The position numbers and the translations under genes were made by a program. From Desulfonema limicola (lineage in GTDB: Bacteria > Desulfobacterota > Desulfobacteria > Desulfobacterales > Desulfosalsimonadaceae), in the NCBI GenBank assembly GCA_020722245.1, contig DYLE01000007.1:1-26155 (forward strand): a stretch of 26,155 nucleotides of DNA. Direction: 5' to 3'. Below the pieces are notes generated by a model. The model was given only the letters and a program-made list of their open reading frames with translations. It had not been told where the DNA came from and ran no database searches. Below, piece after piece: positions 25,055 to 26,155 of the stretch (positions within the stretch are counted from its first letter, which is position 1; each line of letters starts with the position of its first letter).

Positions 25055-25795
25055 ATGGCTAGCAGCGGAATTGGTCTTTACAGCCCGGAGTTAAGCAGGT
25101 TCTATCTTTTAGATGATCTCGTAAGCGGGGTCGCCAATGAAAGCTTTGTGTTTGGAGTGGCATCAGGCTGGCAGGCATTGGCGGGAGACTGGGACAACCA
25201 CGGGGACGACACCGTCGGCCTCTATGATCCGGATGCCGGCAAGTTTTTCTTAAAGGACACCCTCACCGGAGGGGTCGCTGATTATGCCTTCCGTTTCGGG
25301 CCCGCCGGAGCCCTGAACTGGCAGGCGGTCAACGGGGACTGGGACGGCGACGGCGGCGACGGCGTCGGTCTGTATGATCCGAGCAGTGGCACCCTCTTTC
25401 TGAAAAATGACCTCAGCGCCGGAGGCGCCGATTTTACTTTCCGTTACGGGCCTAAGGGTAACGCGGGCTGGCAGGTCATCACCGGGGACTGGGACAAGGA
25501 CGGCGATGACAGCGTCGGTCTTTACGACCCGGTGAGCTCGACCTTCTATCTGAAGAACGAACTGAGCGCCGGGGCCGCAGATTATACCTTCCGTTTCGGG
25601 CCGCGTAATGCCGGCTGGGAGGCCATCACCGGGGACTGGGACGGCGACGGCGACGACAGCGTCGGTCTGTATGACCCGGAGACCGGGACCTTCTACACCA
25701 AAAACGATCTGGGGGCGGGCGCGGCCGATGACGTGGTGCGTTTCGGGCCCTCCGGCAGCGTGGGCTGGCAGGCCATTTCCGGGGACTGGGAGACC
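25055..25795 (+). repeat. Coding tandem repeat, about 150-bp unit, five copies
   Basis: GDW codons begin at 25184, 25334, 25484, 25631 and 25781, giving units of 150, 150, 147 and 150 bases. Conservation is high at the DNA level as well: ggggactggga recurs in four of the five, and several longer blocks match with few differences. This suggests recent unit duplication. The first copy begins mid-unit at the start codon. Confidence 0.88.
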
Positions 25796-26155
25796 GTGGC
25801 GGACCCCACCGGCCAGGCGGTCAATATTTTCCACCTTCAGGAAATCGAGGATGAGGTAGTCACCCTTCCCGGCACGCTGGTGGAAGGGCCCCAGCTGATG
25901 TGGGGGTACACCCCGCATGGCGAGGACACCCACGGCAATGGCGTTCCGGTTGAAGACCTGGTGGACTTTCTGACCACCATCACCGGCCTGGACCTGACCG
26001 AGCTGGGCTTAATCGATAACGACGGGGTGGGCCCCTTTGACAACCTCACCAGTATTGTGCTTGAGCTGGAAGGGGAACTGGAGATGGGCGATGTTGAAAC
26101 TGGTGATCTGACCCTCACCTTTGAAGACGGCACGGTCCTGACCTTCCTCACCGAC
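25055..26155 (+). CDS. Repeat-rich secreted protein, candidate type I secretion substrate (partial, 367 aa visible)
   Basis: The reading frame is open to the window end, so the C-terminus is missing. The ATG at 25055 has GGAGGG just upstream. The visible protein starts MASSGIGLYSPELSRFYLL with no signal peptide. Residues 1 to about 245 consist of about 50-residue units whose GDW motifs fall at 44, 94, 144, 193 and 243. The unit reads roughly GDWDGDGDDSVGLYDP, then a GTFYLKNDLSAGAADYTFRFGP stretch, broadly like FG-GAP/VCBS repeats. The D.DGDGDD segments resemble Ca2+-binding loops. After 250 a different region begins (VNIFHLQEIEDEVVTLPGTL, then an acidic stretch with DTHGNGVPVEDLVDFL). Lack of a Sec signal, Ca2+-loop repeats and a nearby PrtD/HlyD/TolC set make a type I substrate likely. 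The decisive C-terminal signal is outside the window. Confidence 0.85.
   Translation, partial: MASSGIGLYSPELSRFYLLDDLVSGVANESFVFGVASGWQALAGDWDNHGDDTVGLYDPDAGKFFLKDTLTGGVADYAFRFGPAGALNWQAVNGDWDGDGGDGVGLYDPSSGTLFLKNDLSAGGADFTFRYGPKGNAGWQVITGDWDKDGDDSVGLYDPVSSTFYLKNELSAGAADYTFRFGPRNAGWEAITGDWDGDGDDSVGLYDPETGTFYTKNDLGAGAADDVVRFGPSGSVGWQAISGDWETVADPTGQAVNIFHLQEIEDEVVTLPGTLVEGPQLMWGYTPHGEDTHGNGVPVEDLVDFLTTITGLDLTELGLIDNDGVGPFDNLTSIVLELEGELEMGDVETGDLTLTFEDGTVLTFLTD

Noticed and set aside
25250..25933. Minus-strand frame with repeated VPVPGDGLPA-like units
   Set aside because: This is the reverse-complement reading of the coding 150-bp repeats, so its periodicity is inherited from the + strand gene, which has a good start and binding site.

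Overview
The window reads as a surface-biogenesis region of a Gram-negative bacterium. It encodes an outer-membrane TolC-type protein and a periplasmic adaptor. Its gene style suggests a Desulfobacterota (former deltaproteobacterial sulfate-reducer type) genome: moderate-to-high GC, frequent TTG/GTG start candidates, and short dispersed repeats with the core TTAACCACAGAG. That taxonomic guess is an inference; no marker gene is present.

Region A (11-8233, + strand) holds two small unrecognised genes and then a complete type I secretion machine in the order ABC transporter 1, TolC, ABC transporter 2, HlyD-type adaptor, followed by a GT4-type glycosyltransferase. Both ABC proteins are PrtD-like and look catalytically intact, and they share one adaptor and one outer-membrane channel.

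Region B (8235-13565, - strand, convergent with A) holds, in transcription order, a GT2-GT4 fusion glycosyltransferase (844 aa), a terminator-like hairpin, a Wzm-type permease, a Wzt-type ATPase, and a GT2 glycosyltransferase. This is an ABC-dependent polysaccharide or glycan export set.

Region C (14054-24157, + strand, divergent from B) holds three very large genes. The first is a sulfotransferase-fold protein with a long coiled coil and three C-terminal repeats. The second is a sulfotransferase-fold/TPR/methyltransferase fusion. The third is a 1720-residue protein carrying about six glycosyltransferase domains (four GT2-like, two GT4/WsaF-like). The second and third genes overlap.

Region D (24158-26155) has a 73-aa helical protein, an AT-rich regulatory stretch with a good promoter, and the start of a protein built from about 50-residue Asp/Gly-rich repeats (GDWDGDGDD...VGLYDP). 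This protein has no N-terminal signal peptide and runs off the window. It is the best candidate substrate for the type I secretion machine of region A.

Working model (inference): the locus makes, modifies and exports a complex surface glycan, and secretes a repeat-rich, probably Ca2+-binding surface protein that may carry or be anchored by that glycan. The most unusual parts are the six-domain glycosyltransferase, the tandem sulfotransferase-fold proteins with altered P-loops, the coiled-coil plus triple-repeat tail that could act as a chain-length ruler, and the paired ABC subunits of the secretion system.
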